Positions 1 through 7,323 of a stretch of DNA of 26,018 nt are shown here, piece after piece. The translations under genes were made by a program, and so were the position numbers. Position 1 is the first letter of the stretch. Each line of letters begins with the position of its first letter. The notes beneath the pieces were generated by a model. The model was not told the origin of the DNA, made no database searches, and was given only the letters and a program-made list of their open reading frames with translations. Location: contig DATGZH010000005.1 of the NCBI GenBank assembly GCA_035297265.1, forward strand, positions 1 to 26,018. Direction: 5' to 3'. The stretch is from DATGZH01 sp035297265. Its GTDB lineage: Bacteria; Actinomycetota; Acidimicrobiia; Acidimicrobiales; RAAP-2.

Positions 1-801
1 GGCCACCGTGCCTGGCATCGCGGAGAACCCGCCGCCGCCGCCGCCGGCGCCGAGCCCGGAGCGCTCGAAGGCCAGCGTGGTGTTGGCGACCGCCCAGCCA
101 TTGTTCACGTCACCGATGACGGCCGAATCGGCCACGTGGGCGTCGCTGATGAACACCTCGTTGAACATTGCACTGCCGGTCATCTCGCGCAGCGGACGGA
201 CTTCCACGCCGGGCTGGTGCATGTCGAGCACCATCCAGGTGATCCCCTGGTGCTTGGGCACCTCGGGGTTGGTCCGGGCAAGCAGCATGCCGAGGTCGGC
301 GAACTGGCCCAGCGACGTCCAGACCTTCTGGCCGTTGATGACCCACTCGTCGCCGTCGAGCTCGGCCCTCGTCGTGAGCGAGGCCAGGTCGGACCCGGCG
401 TCGGGCTCGGAGAAGCCCTGGCACCAGGCGATCGTGCCGGAGAGGATCCGCGGGATGAACTCCTGCTTCTGCTCCTCGCTGCCCCACTGGAGGAGGGTCG
501 GGCCGACGAGGGTGTCCCCGAAGAAGTCAGCCCGCAGCGGCGCCTCGACCCGGGCGAACTCCTCCTGGAGGACCACCTGCTCGAGCAGGCTCAGGCCCTT
601 CCCCCCGTACTCCTCGGGCCAGCTGGCGCAGATCCAGCCGCCGGCGTGGAGTCGCTTGGCCCACTGGTCGCTCCAGGCCAGGCGCTCGTCCCTCGTCATC
701 GAGAAGCCCTCGGTGCCCCAGCCCTCGGGCAGGTTCTCCGCCAGCCACTCGGCGATGACCGCTCGGAACTCCTCGGCTTCCTTCGGGTAGGTGAGATCCA
801 C
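1..801 (-). CDS. Acyl-CoA dehydrogenase, 3' part outside the window
   Basis: This is a flavin-dependent acyl-CoA dehydrogenase, an FAD enzyme that introduces the alpha-beta double bond into acyl-CoA thioesters. The visible 267 residues begin MDLTYPKEAEEFRA. They contain the N-terminal helical domain, the flavin/substrate segment WCQGFSEPDAGSDLASL, and the beta-domain piece NGQKVWTSLGQFADLGMLLART. The read leaves the window in a glycine-rich stretch (GLGAGGGGGGFSAMPGTVA) that precedes the C-terminal helical domain, so the catalytic base cannot be checked. I chose the GTG at 801 because a TACGCT box (810-815, minus strand) ends 8 bases before it, which fits a leaderless start. A GTG two codons earlier (807) is the alternative. 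Substrate chain length cannot be told. The gene is divergent from the glycosyltransferase operon. Family assignment is secure. Confidence 0.9.
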   Translation of the reverse strand, partial: MDLTYPKEAEEFRAVIAEWLAENLPEGWGTEGFSMTRDERLAWSDQWAKRLHAGGWICASWPEEYGGKGLSLLEQVVLQEEFARVEAPLRADFFGDTLVGPTLLQWGSEEQKQEFIPRILSGTIAWCQGFSEPDAGSDLASLTTRAELDGDEWVINGQKVWTSLGQFADLGMLLARTNPEVPKHQGITWMVLDMHQPGVEVRPLREMTGSAMFNEVFISDAHVADSAVIGDVNNGWAVANTTLAFERSGLGAGGGGGGFSAMPGTVA

Positions 802-927
802 GTCCACCGAGCGTACTGCCGCTCTCCGGCCCGCCCACCCAGGTCGGGCCGCCCGTGCTCGTGTTTGCGCTGGCCCGGGGCCCCGGGGGAGGCTGTGCGG
901 TCATGACTGCCCCGGCGGGATCCGCGC

Positions 928-2304
928 GTGCCTAAAACGCCCAGGCAGAAGTGGGTCGAGATGCGCGAATCCTGGGAGCGCAGCCGTCACATCGAGATCC
1001 CGCCGGCCGTGCGGGCGGCCCCGCCGGCCGAGGGCGGCCTCCGGGTGGCCTTCCTCATCTACCGGGGCAACCCGCGCTGTGGCGGCCAGGGCGTCTACAC
1101 CCGCCACCTCTCCCGTGAGCTGATGGCCCTCGGCCACTCGGTCGAGGTGCTCGCCGGCCAGCCTTGGCCCGAGCTCGACGCGGGGGTCGGCTTCACCCCG
1201 CTCCCGGGCCTCGACCTCTACCGGGACCCCGACCCGTTCCGGGTGCCCCACCCGCGGGAGCTCGCCGACCGGATCGACTGGACCGAGTTCGCCATCATGT
1301 GCACGGCCGGCTTCGGTGAGCCGCTCGCCTACTCGCTCCGGGCCCGCCGGCACCTGCAGACGAGGCGCGACGAGTTCGACCTGGTCCACGACAACCAGTG
1401 CCTCGGTTCGGGGATCCTCGGGATGATCGACGACGGGTGGCCGGTGCTCACGACGCTCCACCACCCGATCACCGTCGACCGCCAGCTGGCCCTCTCCCAC
1501 ACCACGAACCCCTGGCAGAACTTCACCACCCGCCGCTGGTTCGGCTTCCTCGGCATGCAGGTCCGGGTGGCCCGCCAGCTCCCCGCCATCGTCACCGTCT
1601 CGGAGTCGTCGCGCCGCGACATCACCCGGCAGATGGGCGTCGACCCGGAGCGGATGACGGTCGTGCCGGTCGGCGTGGACACCTCGGTCTTCCGGCCGGC
1701 CGCGGACGCGGCGCCGGTCCCGGGGCGCCTCATGGTCACCACGTCGAGCGACGTACCGATGAAGGGCCTCGTCCCCCTCCTCGAGGCCGTGGCCAAGCTG
1801 CGGACCGAGCGGGACGTCGAGCTCGTGGTGATCGGGCGGCCCCGCCCCGGCGGCCGGGTCGACCGGGCCCTGGAGCGGCTGGGCCTCCGCGACATCGTGA
1901 CGTGCGTCTCGGGGGTGAGCGACGAGGAGCTGGCCCGCCTCTACGGCCAGGCCGAGGTGGCGGTGTGCCCTTCGCTCTACGAGGGTTTCTCGCTGCCCAC
2001 GATCGAGGCCATGGCCTGCGGGGTCCCGGTCGTGGCCACGACCGGCGGGGCCCTGCCCGAGGTGGTCGGCAAGGACGGCGAGACCGGCCTCCTCGTGCCG
2101 CCCGACGACCCTTCGGCCCTCGCCGCCGCGATCGGCCGCCTGCTCGACGACCCCGAGCTGCGGGCCCGCCTCGGCGCGGCCGGCCGGGCCCGGATCCTCG
2201 GCCGCTTCACCTGGGAGGTGACGGCCCGGGGGACGGCCGCGAGCTACGCGGCCCTCATGGCGGCCCACGGCCGGTCGGCCGAGAGGTCGGGGGCGCCGTG
2301 CTGA
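928..2304 (+). CDS. GT4-family glycosyltransferase
   Basis: This is a retaining GT-B glycosyltransferase of 458 residues that transfers a sugar from a nucleotide-sugar donor. The N-terminal Rossmann half starts at LRVAFLIYRGNPRCGGQGVYTRHL (about residues 38-61), with the glycine-rich loop of GT4 enzymes. The C-terminal donor-binding half carries the E-x7-E signature EGFSLPTIEAM (Glu352 and Glu360), followed by CGVPVVATTGGALPEVV. There is no membrane segment, so it is cytosolic or peripheral. The start used is GTG 928; ATG 961 (MRESWERSRH) is an alternative and neither has a strong ribosome-binding site. The stop overlaps the next gene by 7 bases (GTGCTGA), which indicates translational coupling. 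With a methyltransferase and an alpha/alpha-toroid protein downstream, a role in building a modified glycan or glycolipid is likely. Donor and acceptor are unknown. Confidence 0.93.
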   Translation: MPKTPRQKWVEMRESWERSRHIEIPPAVRAAPPAEGGLRVAFLIYRGNPRCGGQGVYTRHLSRELMALGHSVEVLAGQPWPELDAGVGFTPLPGLDLYRDPDPFRVPHPRELADRIDWTEFAIMCTAGFGEPLAYSLRARRHLQTRRDEFDLVHDNQCLGSGILGMIDDGWPVLTTLHHPITVDRQLALSHTTNPWQNFTTRRWFGFLGMQVRVARQLPAIVTVSESSRRDITRQMGVDPERMTVVPVGVDTSVFRPAADAAPVPGRLMVTTSSDVPMKGLVPLLEAVAKLRTERDVELVVIGRPRPGGRVDRALERLGLRDIVTCVSGVSDEELARLYGQAEVAVCPSLYEGFSLPTIEAMACGVPVVATTGGALPEVVGKDGETGLLVPPDDPSALAAAIGRLLDDPELRARLGAAGRARILGRFTWEVTARGTAASYAALMAAHGRSAERSGAPC

Positions 2305-3089
2305 CCGTCGACTACGACCGGCTCGGGGTGCGCCCGGGCGACCGGCTCCTCGACCTCGGCTGCGGCTTCGGCCGCCACGCCTTCGAGGCAGCCCGCCGGG
2401 GCGCCGAGGTGGTGGCCCTCGACGCCGGGGCCGGCGAGGTGACCCAGGTGCGCGACACGTTCGGCGCCATGGTCGTCGCCGGTGAGCTCGACGCCGAGAC
2501 CACCCGGGCCGCCGCGGTGCAGGGCGACGCCCTCGCCCTCCCCTTCGACGACGCCGCCTTCGACCGGGTGATCGCGGCCGAGGTGCTCGAGCACATCGCC
2601 GCCGACGGAGCGGCGATGACCGAGCTGGCCCGGGTGCTCCGGCCGGGGGGCACCATGGCCGTCACCGTGCCCCGCCTCGGGCCCGAGTTCGTGAACTGGG
2701 TGCTCTCCGACGCCTACCACGACGTCCCCGGCGGCCATGTCCGCATCTACCGGCGCTCGGTGCTCTGTGACCGACTGGCTGGCGCCGGGCTCGTGGTGAC
2801 CGGCCACCACCACGCGCACGGCCTGCACGCCCCCTACTGGTGGCTCCGGTGCCTCGTCGGTCCGGCCGACTCGGCCCACCCGGCGGTGGCGCTCTATCAC
2901 CGCCTGCTCGTCTGGGACATCGTCGCCGCGCCGCGGACCACCCGCCTCGCCGACCTGGTGCTCAACCCCCTCGTCGGCAAGAGCCTGGTCGTCTACCTGG
3001 CCAAGCCGGCGGCCGTCCGCCGGGCCGCCCCGGCTCCCCGGACCGAGCGGGTGCCGGCGCTCGCCACGCCGGAAGGGAGGGTGGCGTGA
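2298..3089 (+). CDS. Class I SAM-dependent methyltransferase
   Basis: The product has 263 residues and a typical Rossmann-fold methyltransferase core. Motif I is LLDLGCGFGRHAFEAARRG near residue 14. The acidic residue ending strand 2 lies in VVALDAG. The motif around residues 75-100 reads GDALALPFDDAAFDRVIAAEVLEHI, and the post-motif is LARVLRPGGTMAVTVP. This is the UbiE/Methyltransf_11 arrangement. The C-terminal part (RIYRRSVLCDRLAGAGL and the following His/Trp-rich stretch HHHAHGLHAPYWWLRCL) is likely to bind substrate. The GTG start at 2298 overlaps the glycosyltransferase stop, and the stop overlaps the next start (GTGA, 3086-3089). Being locked between these two genes suggests it methylates the sugar or lipid they make; the actual substrate is not visible. 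Confidence 0.9.
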   Translation: MLTVDYDRLGVRPGDRLLDLGCGFGRHAFEAARRGAEVVALDAGAGEVTQVRDTFGAMVVAGELDAETTRAAAVQGDALALPFDDAAFDRVIAAEVLEHIAADGAAMTELARVLRPGGTMAVTVPRLGPEFVNWVLSDAYHDVPGGHVRIYRRSVLCDRLAGAGLVVTGHHHAHGLHAPYWWLRCLVGPADSAHPAVALYHRLLVWDIVAAPRTTRLADLVLNPLVGKSLVVYLAKPAAVRRAAPAPRTERVPALATPEGRVA

Positions 3090-4198
3090 ACGCCGAACCG
3101 GCCCGCTCGACCGCCGTCTCGGTGCCCGAGGTGCCCGGCATCCTCACCCGGGCCGACGTCGTGGCCACCGCGGCGAGCATCGCCGAGGTGCAGGGGCGCG
3201 ACGGGATGATCCCGTGGTTCGAGGGTGGGCACTGCGACCCCTGGAACCACGTCGAGGCGGCGATGGCCCTCACCGTGGCCGGCTTCGTGGCCGAGGCCGA
3301 GGACGCCTACCGCTGGCTGGCCCGCACGCAGCTGGCCGAGGGCAGCTGGTTCAACTACTACCAGGGCGGCGGGGTGAAGGACCCGAGGCTCGACACGAAC
3401 GTCTGCGCCTACGTGGCCACCGGCGCCTGGCACCACCACCTCGTGACCGGCGAGAGCGAGCTCCTCGGCGAGCTGTGGCCGGTGATCGAGCAGGCCCTCG
3501 AGTTCGTGCTGCGCTGGCAGGGCGTCGACGGCGCCGTCGCCTGGTCCGTCGACCCGGCGGGCCGCACCGAGGACTATGCCCTGCTCACGGGTTCGTCGTC
3601 GATCTACCACAGCCTGCGCTGCGCGGTGGCGGTGGCCGAGCACCTCGGCAAGGAGCGCCCCGACTGGGAGCTGGCCGCCGGCCGCCTGGGCCACGCCGTC
3701 GCCCACCACCCGTGCGCCTTCGCCCCGAAGGACGAGTTCGCCATGGACTGGTACTACCCGGTGCTCTCGGGGGCCCTCGAAGGCGAGGCGGCCCGACGCC
3801 GCCTGGCCGAGGGGTGGACGGCCTTCGTGATGGAGGGCCTCGGTGTGCGCTGTGTGTCGACCGGCGACTGGGTCACCGCGGCCGAGACGGCCGAGTGCGT
3901 GCTGACGCTCGACGCGCTCGGCATGCGCAGCGCGGCGCTCGAGCTCTTCGCCGACGGCCAGGCGCTGCGCCTGCCCGACGGCTCCTACTGGACGGGCATG
4001 GTCTACCCCGACGAGACGACGTTCCCCTCGGGCGAGCGCACGACCTACACCGCGGCGGCGATGATCCTCGCCGCCGACGCCCTCTTCCCAGCCACGCCGG
4101 CATCGGGCCTCTTCCGTGGCGAGTGCCTGTCTGCACCCCTTGACCTTGCAGAGCCGCACTGCGTCGGCGACGCCGTCACGGGCTGCACTGCTCGTTAG
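3086..4198 (+). CDS. Alpha/alpha-toroid protein of the prenyltransferase/squalene-cyclase-like or six-hairpin glycosidase type
   Basis: The protein has 370 residues, is helical throughout and has no signal peptide. Repeated helical-hairpin units such as DPWNHVEAAMALTVAGFVAEAE, LDTNVCAYVATGAWHHHLVTG and LLGELWPVIEQALEFVLRWQ give an alpha/alpha-barrel. Databases usually label such actinobacterial proteins prenyltransferase or squalene-cyclase-like. However, the pattern DTN...W.H...tGe..lL..lWP.i..al.fvl..Q also resembles GH15-like six-hairpin glycosidases, so the true reaction is open. Start GTG 3086 overlaps the methyltransferase stop by 4 bases. The C-terminus (ATPASGLFRGE, then LDLAEP) looks complete, although base composition falls in the last 80 bases next to the toxin-antitoxin island. 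Its operon partners make a glycan- or glycolipid-related role the best guess. Confidence 0.75.
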   Translation: MNAEPARSTAVSVPEVPGILTRADVVATAASIAEVQGRDGMIPWFEGGHCDPWNHVEAAMALTVAGFVAEAEDAYRWLARTQLAEGSWFNYYQGGGVKDPRLDTNVCAYVATGAWHHHLVTGESELLGELWPVIEQALEFVLRWQGVDGAVAWSVDPAGRTEDYALLTGSSSIYHSLRCAVAVAEHLGKERPDWELAAGRLGHAVAHHPCAFAPKDEFAMDWYYPVLSGALEGEAARRRLAEGWTAFVMEGLGVRCVSTGDWVTAAETAECVLTLDALGMRSAALELFADGQALRLPDGSYWTGMVYPDETTFPSGERTTYTAAAMILAADALFPATPASGLFRGECLSAPLDLAEPHCVGDAVTGCTAR

Positions 4199-4261
4199 GG
4201 CTCAGAACCGGGAGTGCCCTGGCCCAACCGGGCGAGTTGCTTGGACAATCCGTGGCCTCGT

Positions 4262-5155
4262 CTAGGTGTTGTCTCTGGAGACGACTCGCCTGGCTCGGAC
4301 CGCCTCGACCAACTGCGACACGGCGTAGCGATCACCTGGGTTGCACGCGGCCACGCGCCGTTCTTCTTCATCGAGGTCCAACACGAAGGCGAATCGCTGC
4401 CGTACGCGTCTTAGCCACAATTCGGGTTCGACCGGCTGCGTCAACAGCCCTATGTCCTCGGGAGGCAGTCGACGGACGTCGATGTCGGCGACGATCTCCT
4501 CAGGATCGAACGGTCTTGAACCCAGTCGGTCATCGACGACGTCGTGCCAAACCTTGAGCACGAGCAAACGCCGAACCAGCGGCTCGTCGAGTCCACCCTT
4601 CCCGAGCAAATCGAGGTCGTACAAGTCTCGGATCTTCCGTCGCCGTCGCCACGCCGCCAACTTCTCTGAGAGCGATTCCTCCATTGCCGGCACTGGAATC
4701 TCAGGCATAGAAAACTCGTAGCCGTCGTGGACTGGAAGGTGGATGGGCGTCCCCCATTCGGCTGCCAGCCAGAGTGCACGGGACGAGATCTCGATGCGAG
4801 CAGGGATCCGCGGCTGACCCAGTGGGGTGTTCACGGTCAGTCGAGCGCGGAGCCGAGCCCGGTCGGTCAAGGTGAAGCGAACGTCGAAGAGCTCGGCGCC
4901 ATGAATGGCATCCAGCAGCAATTCTCCAGTCTCGGTGTCGGGGGTCGTGAAGTCGAGGTCCGTTGAGAATCGACCGGCGTTCCCCGCTCGCAGTTTGCGT
5001 AGCGATGTCCCACCCTTCAGGACGACACCGAGGTCGAACAAGCCTTGATCATTGAGGAACTTGAGCGCGTAATCCTGCGCTATGTCGAGAAGTGCCGCAT
5101 CCGCCATCCCTCGACGTCCTTGGAAATGCCTCGACAGATATCCCTGGGTGATCAT
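4262..5155 (-). CDS. abiEii: Type IV toxin AbiEii (nucleotidyltransferase)
   Basis: This is the toxin of a two-gene type IV toxin-antitoxin system, 297 residues. AbiEii/MenA-type proteins are nucleotidyltransferases of the pol-beta fold; related mycobacterial toxins add nucleotides to tRNA 3' ends, but the target here is not shown. Visible motifs are KGGTSLRK at residues 47-54, followed by FSTDLDF with the two metal-binding aspartates Asp66 and Asp68. The family motif KIRDLYDLDLL lies in the middle, after SEKLAAWRRR. The ATG start overlaps the antitoxin stop (ATGA, 5152-5155), so toxin synthesis is coupled to the antitoxin. The gene looks intact. Its base composition is clearly lower in GC than the flanking genes, a sign of transfer. 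The gene converges on the toroid-protein gene, with a 63-base gap. Confidence 0.92.
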   Translation of the reverse strand: MITQGYLSRHFQGRRGMADAALLDIAQDYALKFLNDQGLFDLGVVLKGGTSLRKLRAGNAGRFSTDLDFTTPDTETGELLLDAIHGAELFDVRFTLTDRARLRARLTVNTPLGQPRIPARIEISSRALWLAAEWGTPIHLPVHDGYEFSMPEIPVPAMEESLSEKLAAWRRRRKIRDLYDLDLLGKGGLDEPLVRRLLVLKVWHDVVDDRLGSRPFDPEEIVADIDVRRLPPEDIGLLTQPVEPELWLRRVRQRFAFVLDLDEEERRVAACNPGDRYAVSQLVEAVRARRVVSRDNT

Positions 5156-5946
5156 CGGCTTGGCAGAAGGGCGTCGTAGACATGCCAGCGGGCGCTCCAG
5201 ATGTCACGCCGGTCCCGTGGCCCGAGGGAGGTCACCGGAAGGCGACTGGGGAGGAGTGCCTCGATCTCGTCGGCGACGTCATCACGTCCCGACCACTCGG
5301 CGATGTAGCCGAGGCGCGCCAGTGTCGAGACCTTCCGGTCATTCGCCTCAGTCAGGACGTCCATAGGTGTGACGGCCCGAAAGGTCTCGAGTAGCCAATC
5401 GTTGGCATTGGCCCAGTTCCCCTGGGCTGCCGGGCGCTCGGCCGCAGCCACCACAATGGTCGCCTCGCCCCAGACAGGTAGGCCACGGACGATTTGGGCG
5501 GGAAGATGCCATTCGAAGGTGACGGAGCGCACGCCGAGCGCTTCGGACGGGCGCCAGCCTCGCCGGTGGGCGAGCACCGGCACGGTAGGGGGATGGGTCG
5601 AATGCCCCAACTCCCAGACAGCGGATTCGAAGGCCACCGCCACGGGTGCGTCGGCTTCGTGCGCCAAGAGGGCGCGGAGCTCGATCCACGGGTCGCCGGA
5701 GGAAAAGCGGCCCGCCCGGGCACCCGGTGCGAACTCCCAGGCATCGCGCTTGCGGAGGGGAAGGAGCCAGCCGAGGCGGACGAGCCGCTCAGCGAGGAGG
5801 TCCTCTCTGAGCTCGACCCCGGTGCTGGTGGCGATGTCCCGGAGCAGGGCGCGGGTCACCACGGCCGGCTGGCGAAGCTCCAATTCCTGCACCACGCCGG
5901 CCAGACGCTGGGGCAGCGGCCTCGTTTGCATCCGATCATCGATCAC
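5152..5946 (-). CDS. abiEi: Type IV antitoxin AbiEi (transcriptional repressor)
   Basis: The product has 264 residues. It carries an N-terminal winged-helix-like region (residues 8-60, QRLAGVVQELELRQPAVVTRALLRDIATS) and a longer C-terminal domain ending in TLARLGYIAEWSGRDDVADEIEALLP. In known AbiE systems this protein neutralises AbiEii without a stable complex and represses its own promoter through inverted repeats. Identification rests mainly on the toxin being immediately downstream with a 4-base overlap, on length, and on the DNA-binding N-terminus. The start is GTG 5946, preceded at 6 bases by a -10 box TACTAT, which implies a leaderless message. ATG at 5931 is the alternative and would put the palindrome wholly outside the coding region. 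Base composition is lower in GC than the neighbours. Confidence 0.85.
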   Translation of the reverse strand: MIDDRMQTRPLPQRLAGVVQELELRQPAVVTRALLRDIATSTGVELREDLLAERLVRLGWLLPLRKRDAWEFAPGARAGRFSSGDPWIELRALLAHEADAPVAVAFESAVWELGHSTHPPTVPVLAHRRGWRPSEALGVRSVTFEWHLPAQIVRGLPVWGEATIVVAAAERPAAQGNWANANDWLLETFRAVTPMDVLTEANDRKVSTLARLGYIAEWSGRDDVADEIEALLPSRLPVTSLGPRDRRDIWSARWHVYDALLPSR

Positions 5947-5980
5947 GTGGATATAGTACGTGATAGCCGTTCAATTGCAA
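5942..5980 (-). promoter_or_regulatory. abiE promoter with overlapping palindromic operator
   Basis: Read on the minus strand, a -35 TTGCAA (5975-5980) and a -10 TACTAT (5953-5958) are separated by 16 bases. A perfect inverted repeat, ATCACGT (5942-5948) and ACGTGAT (5958-5964) with a 9-base spacer, spans 23 bases and encloses the -10 box. The GTG start of the antitoxin gene (5946) lies inside the proximal arm. AbiEi proteins are known to autorepress through inverted repeats at their promoters, so this is very probably the AbiEi operator. The promoter and repeat are seen directly; binding is inferred. Confidence 0.75.
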
Positions 5981-6039
5981 AGAGGTGCCAGGCCGTGGTC
6001 CCTCAGGCAGCCCGCGCCTCCAGCATGGTCACGGACGCA

Positions 6040-6702
6040 TCAGGAACCGAGCGTGCGTCTGAGCACGCGGAGGCTCCCGCATGCACCCTCCTCAGTGAAG
6101 TCGCCCGACTCGATCGCCGCGCAGAACAGCTCGTAGGGGGGCCGACCGCCGTCGGCCGGATCGGGGAAGACGTCATGGATGGCCAGCCAGCCGCCCTCGG
6201 CCACGTGCGGGGCCCAGCCCCGGTAGTCGGCCCAGGCCGGCTCCTCGCCGTGGCCGCCGTCGATGAAGCAGAAGGCGAGGGGGGTGCTCCAGTGGGCGGC
6301 CACGGTGGGCGAGTCGCCGACCACGCCGACGACGCAGGCCTCGAGGCCGGCCGTGGCCACGGCCCGGCGCCAGAGGGGCAGCGTGTCGAGACGGTCGTCC
6401 GTCGGGTCGACGAGGTCGGCCTCGTGGTACGCCCAGCCGGCCTGGTTCTCCTCGGAGCCGTGGTGGTGGTCGACGCTGAAGAGCACGCCGCCGCAGTCCT
6501 CGGCCGCCGCCCCGAGGTAGAGGGTGGACTTGCCGCACCACGCCCCGATCTCGACCAGCACCGGCCCGGCCGGGTCACCGGCGAAGGCCCGTCCGGCCCG
6601 GCGGGCCGCCTCCATGAGGGCGAGGCCCTCGTCGTCGGGCATGAAGCCGCGCTGGGCCCGGGCGAGGGCGACGAGGTGGGCCAGGCGGGGGTCGTCGCTC
6701 AT
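6040..6702 (-). CDS. Class I SAM-dependent methyltransferase (Methyltransf_24-like)
   Basis: This is a 220-residue protein with a compact SAM-binding fold. Motif I is VLVEIGAWCGKSTLYLGAAA, the next strand gives GGVLFSVDHHHGSEENQ, and the later core reads LAFCFIDGGHGEEPAWADYRGW followed by GGWLAIHDVFPDP. The FIDGGH and IHD pattern is that of the Methyltransf_24 group (CmcI- and O-methyltransferase-like), in which such acidic and His residues often bind a metal. The ATG start at 6702 overlaps the stop of the upstream transporter gene by 4 bases (ATGA). The gene ends naturally at LRVLRRTLGS, about 60 bases before the abiE promoter. The substrate is unknown, and pairing with a cation transporter does not reveal it. 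Confidence 0.85.
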   Translation of the reverse strand: MSDDPRLAHLVALARAQRGFMPDDEGLALMEAARRAGRAFAGDPAGPVLVEIGAWCGKSTLYLGAAAEDCGGVLFSVDHHHGSEENQAGWAYHEADLVDPTDDRLDTLPLWRRAVATAGLEACVVGVVGDSPTVAAHWSTPLAFCFIDGGHGEEPAWADYRGWAPHVAEGGWLAIHDVFPDPADGGRPPYELFCAAIESGDFTEEGACGSLRVLRRTLGS

Positions 6703-7292
6703 GAGGTCACGAGACTGTAGAGGTTGTAGGCGGCGAAGCCGAGCAGGACGATGCCGCCCACCCGCCGGATGACGCCGAGCGGGAGCACCCGCACGAGGGC
6801 CCGGCCGCTCGCCGCCCCGATGGCCGACACCGTCATGAGGGCGGCGAGCGCGCCGACGAACACCGACCACGGTTGGTGGTACTTGGCCACGAAGTTCACC
6901 GTCAGCAGCTGGGTGAGGTCGCCGAACTCGCCGATCACGATGACCGTGAAGGCGGTGGTGACCACCTTCCACCACGGGTCGGGCACGAGGCCCTCGGCCT
7001 CGCGCTCGCCCCGCTCGGCCTGGGAGCGCTCCGGCACGATCAGGAGGTAGAGGGCGCCGGCCGTGAAGATCACCGTCACGATGATCTCGAGGGCCCGGTG
7101 CGGGAGGAGCGTGAGGAAGTGCCCCGCCACCACGGCCAAGGTGACGTGCACGGCGAAGCCGAGGGACGCCCCGATCCAGACGAACAGGGGCCGGGCCCGG
7201 CTGCCCATGATGAGCGTGGCGATCATCGTCTTGTCGGGCAGCTCGGCGAGCGCCACGAAGACGAAGACGGTGAGGACGACCGACGCGTTCAC
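6699..7292 (-). CDS. Gdt1/TMEM165 (UPF0016) family membrane cation transporter
   Basis: This is a 197-residue, six-helix membrane protein with the two family signatures: AELPDKT at residues 16-22 and GEFGDLT at residues 121-127 (the E-x-G-D-x-T repeat). The two halves of three helices each form an inverted repeat joined by a polar loop (ERSQAERGEREAEG). Members of this family (TMEM165, Gdt1, MneA/Mnx-type bacterial proteins) move Mn2+ or Ca2+ across membranes, often in exchange for protons. Manganese export or homeostasis is the likely role here. GTG start 7292 has only a weak ribosome-binding site. The stop overlaps the methyltransferase start. No metal-responsive riboswitch is seen in the 31 bases separating it from pepN. 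Confidence 0.9.
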   Translation of the reverse strand: MNASVVLTVFVFVALAELPDKTMIATLIMGSRARPLFVWIGASLGFAVHVTLAVVAGHFLTLLPHRALEIIVTVIFTAGALYLLIVPERSQAERGEREAEGLVPDPWWKVVTTAFTVIVIGEFGDLTQLLTVNFVAKYHQPWSVFVGALAALMTVSAIGAASGRALVRVLPLGVIRRVGGIVLLGFAAYNLYSLVTS

Positions 7293-7323
7293 CGGGGTGG
7301 CCCCCGACGGCTCGGGATGACGG

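Noticed and set aside
8..906. Two plus-strand frames opposite the acyl-CoA dehydrogenase gene
   Set aside because: No family features, and the minus strand reads a continuous acyl-CoA dehydrogenase.
901..2268. Minus-strand frame of 455 codons opposite the glycosyltransferase gene
   Set aside because: Same shadow effect; the plus strand has full GT4 motifs.
4140..6060. Flanking direct repeats of the abiE island
   Set aside because: Short similar strings (for example CAGAACCGGG and CAGGAACCGAG) occur at both ends but are imperfect and could be chance, so I do not claim a target-site duplication.
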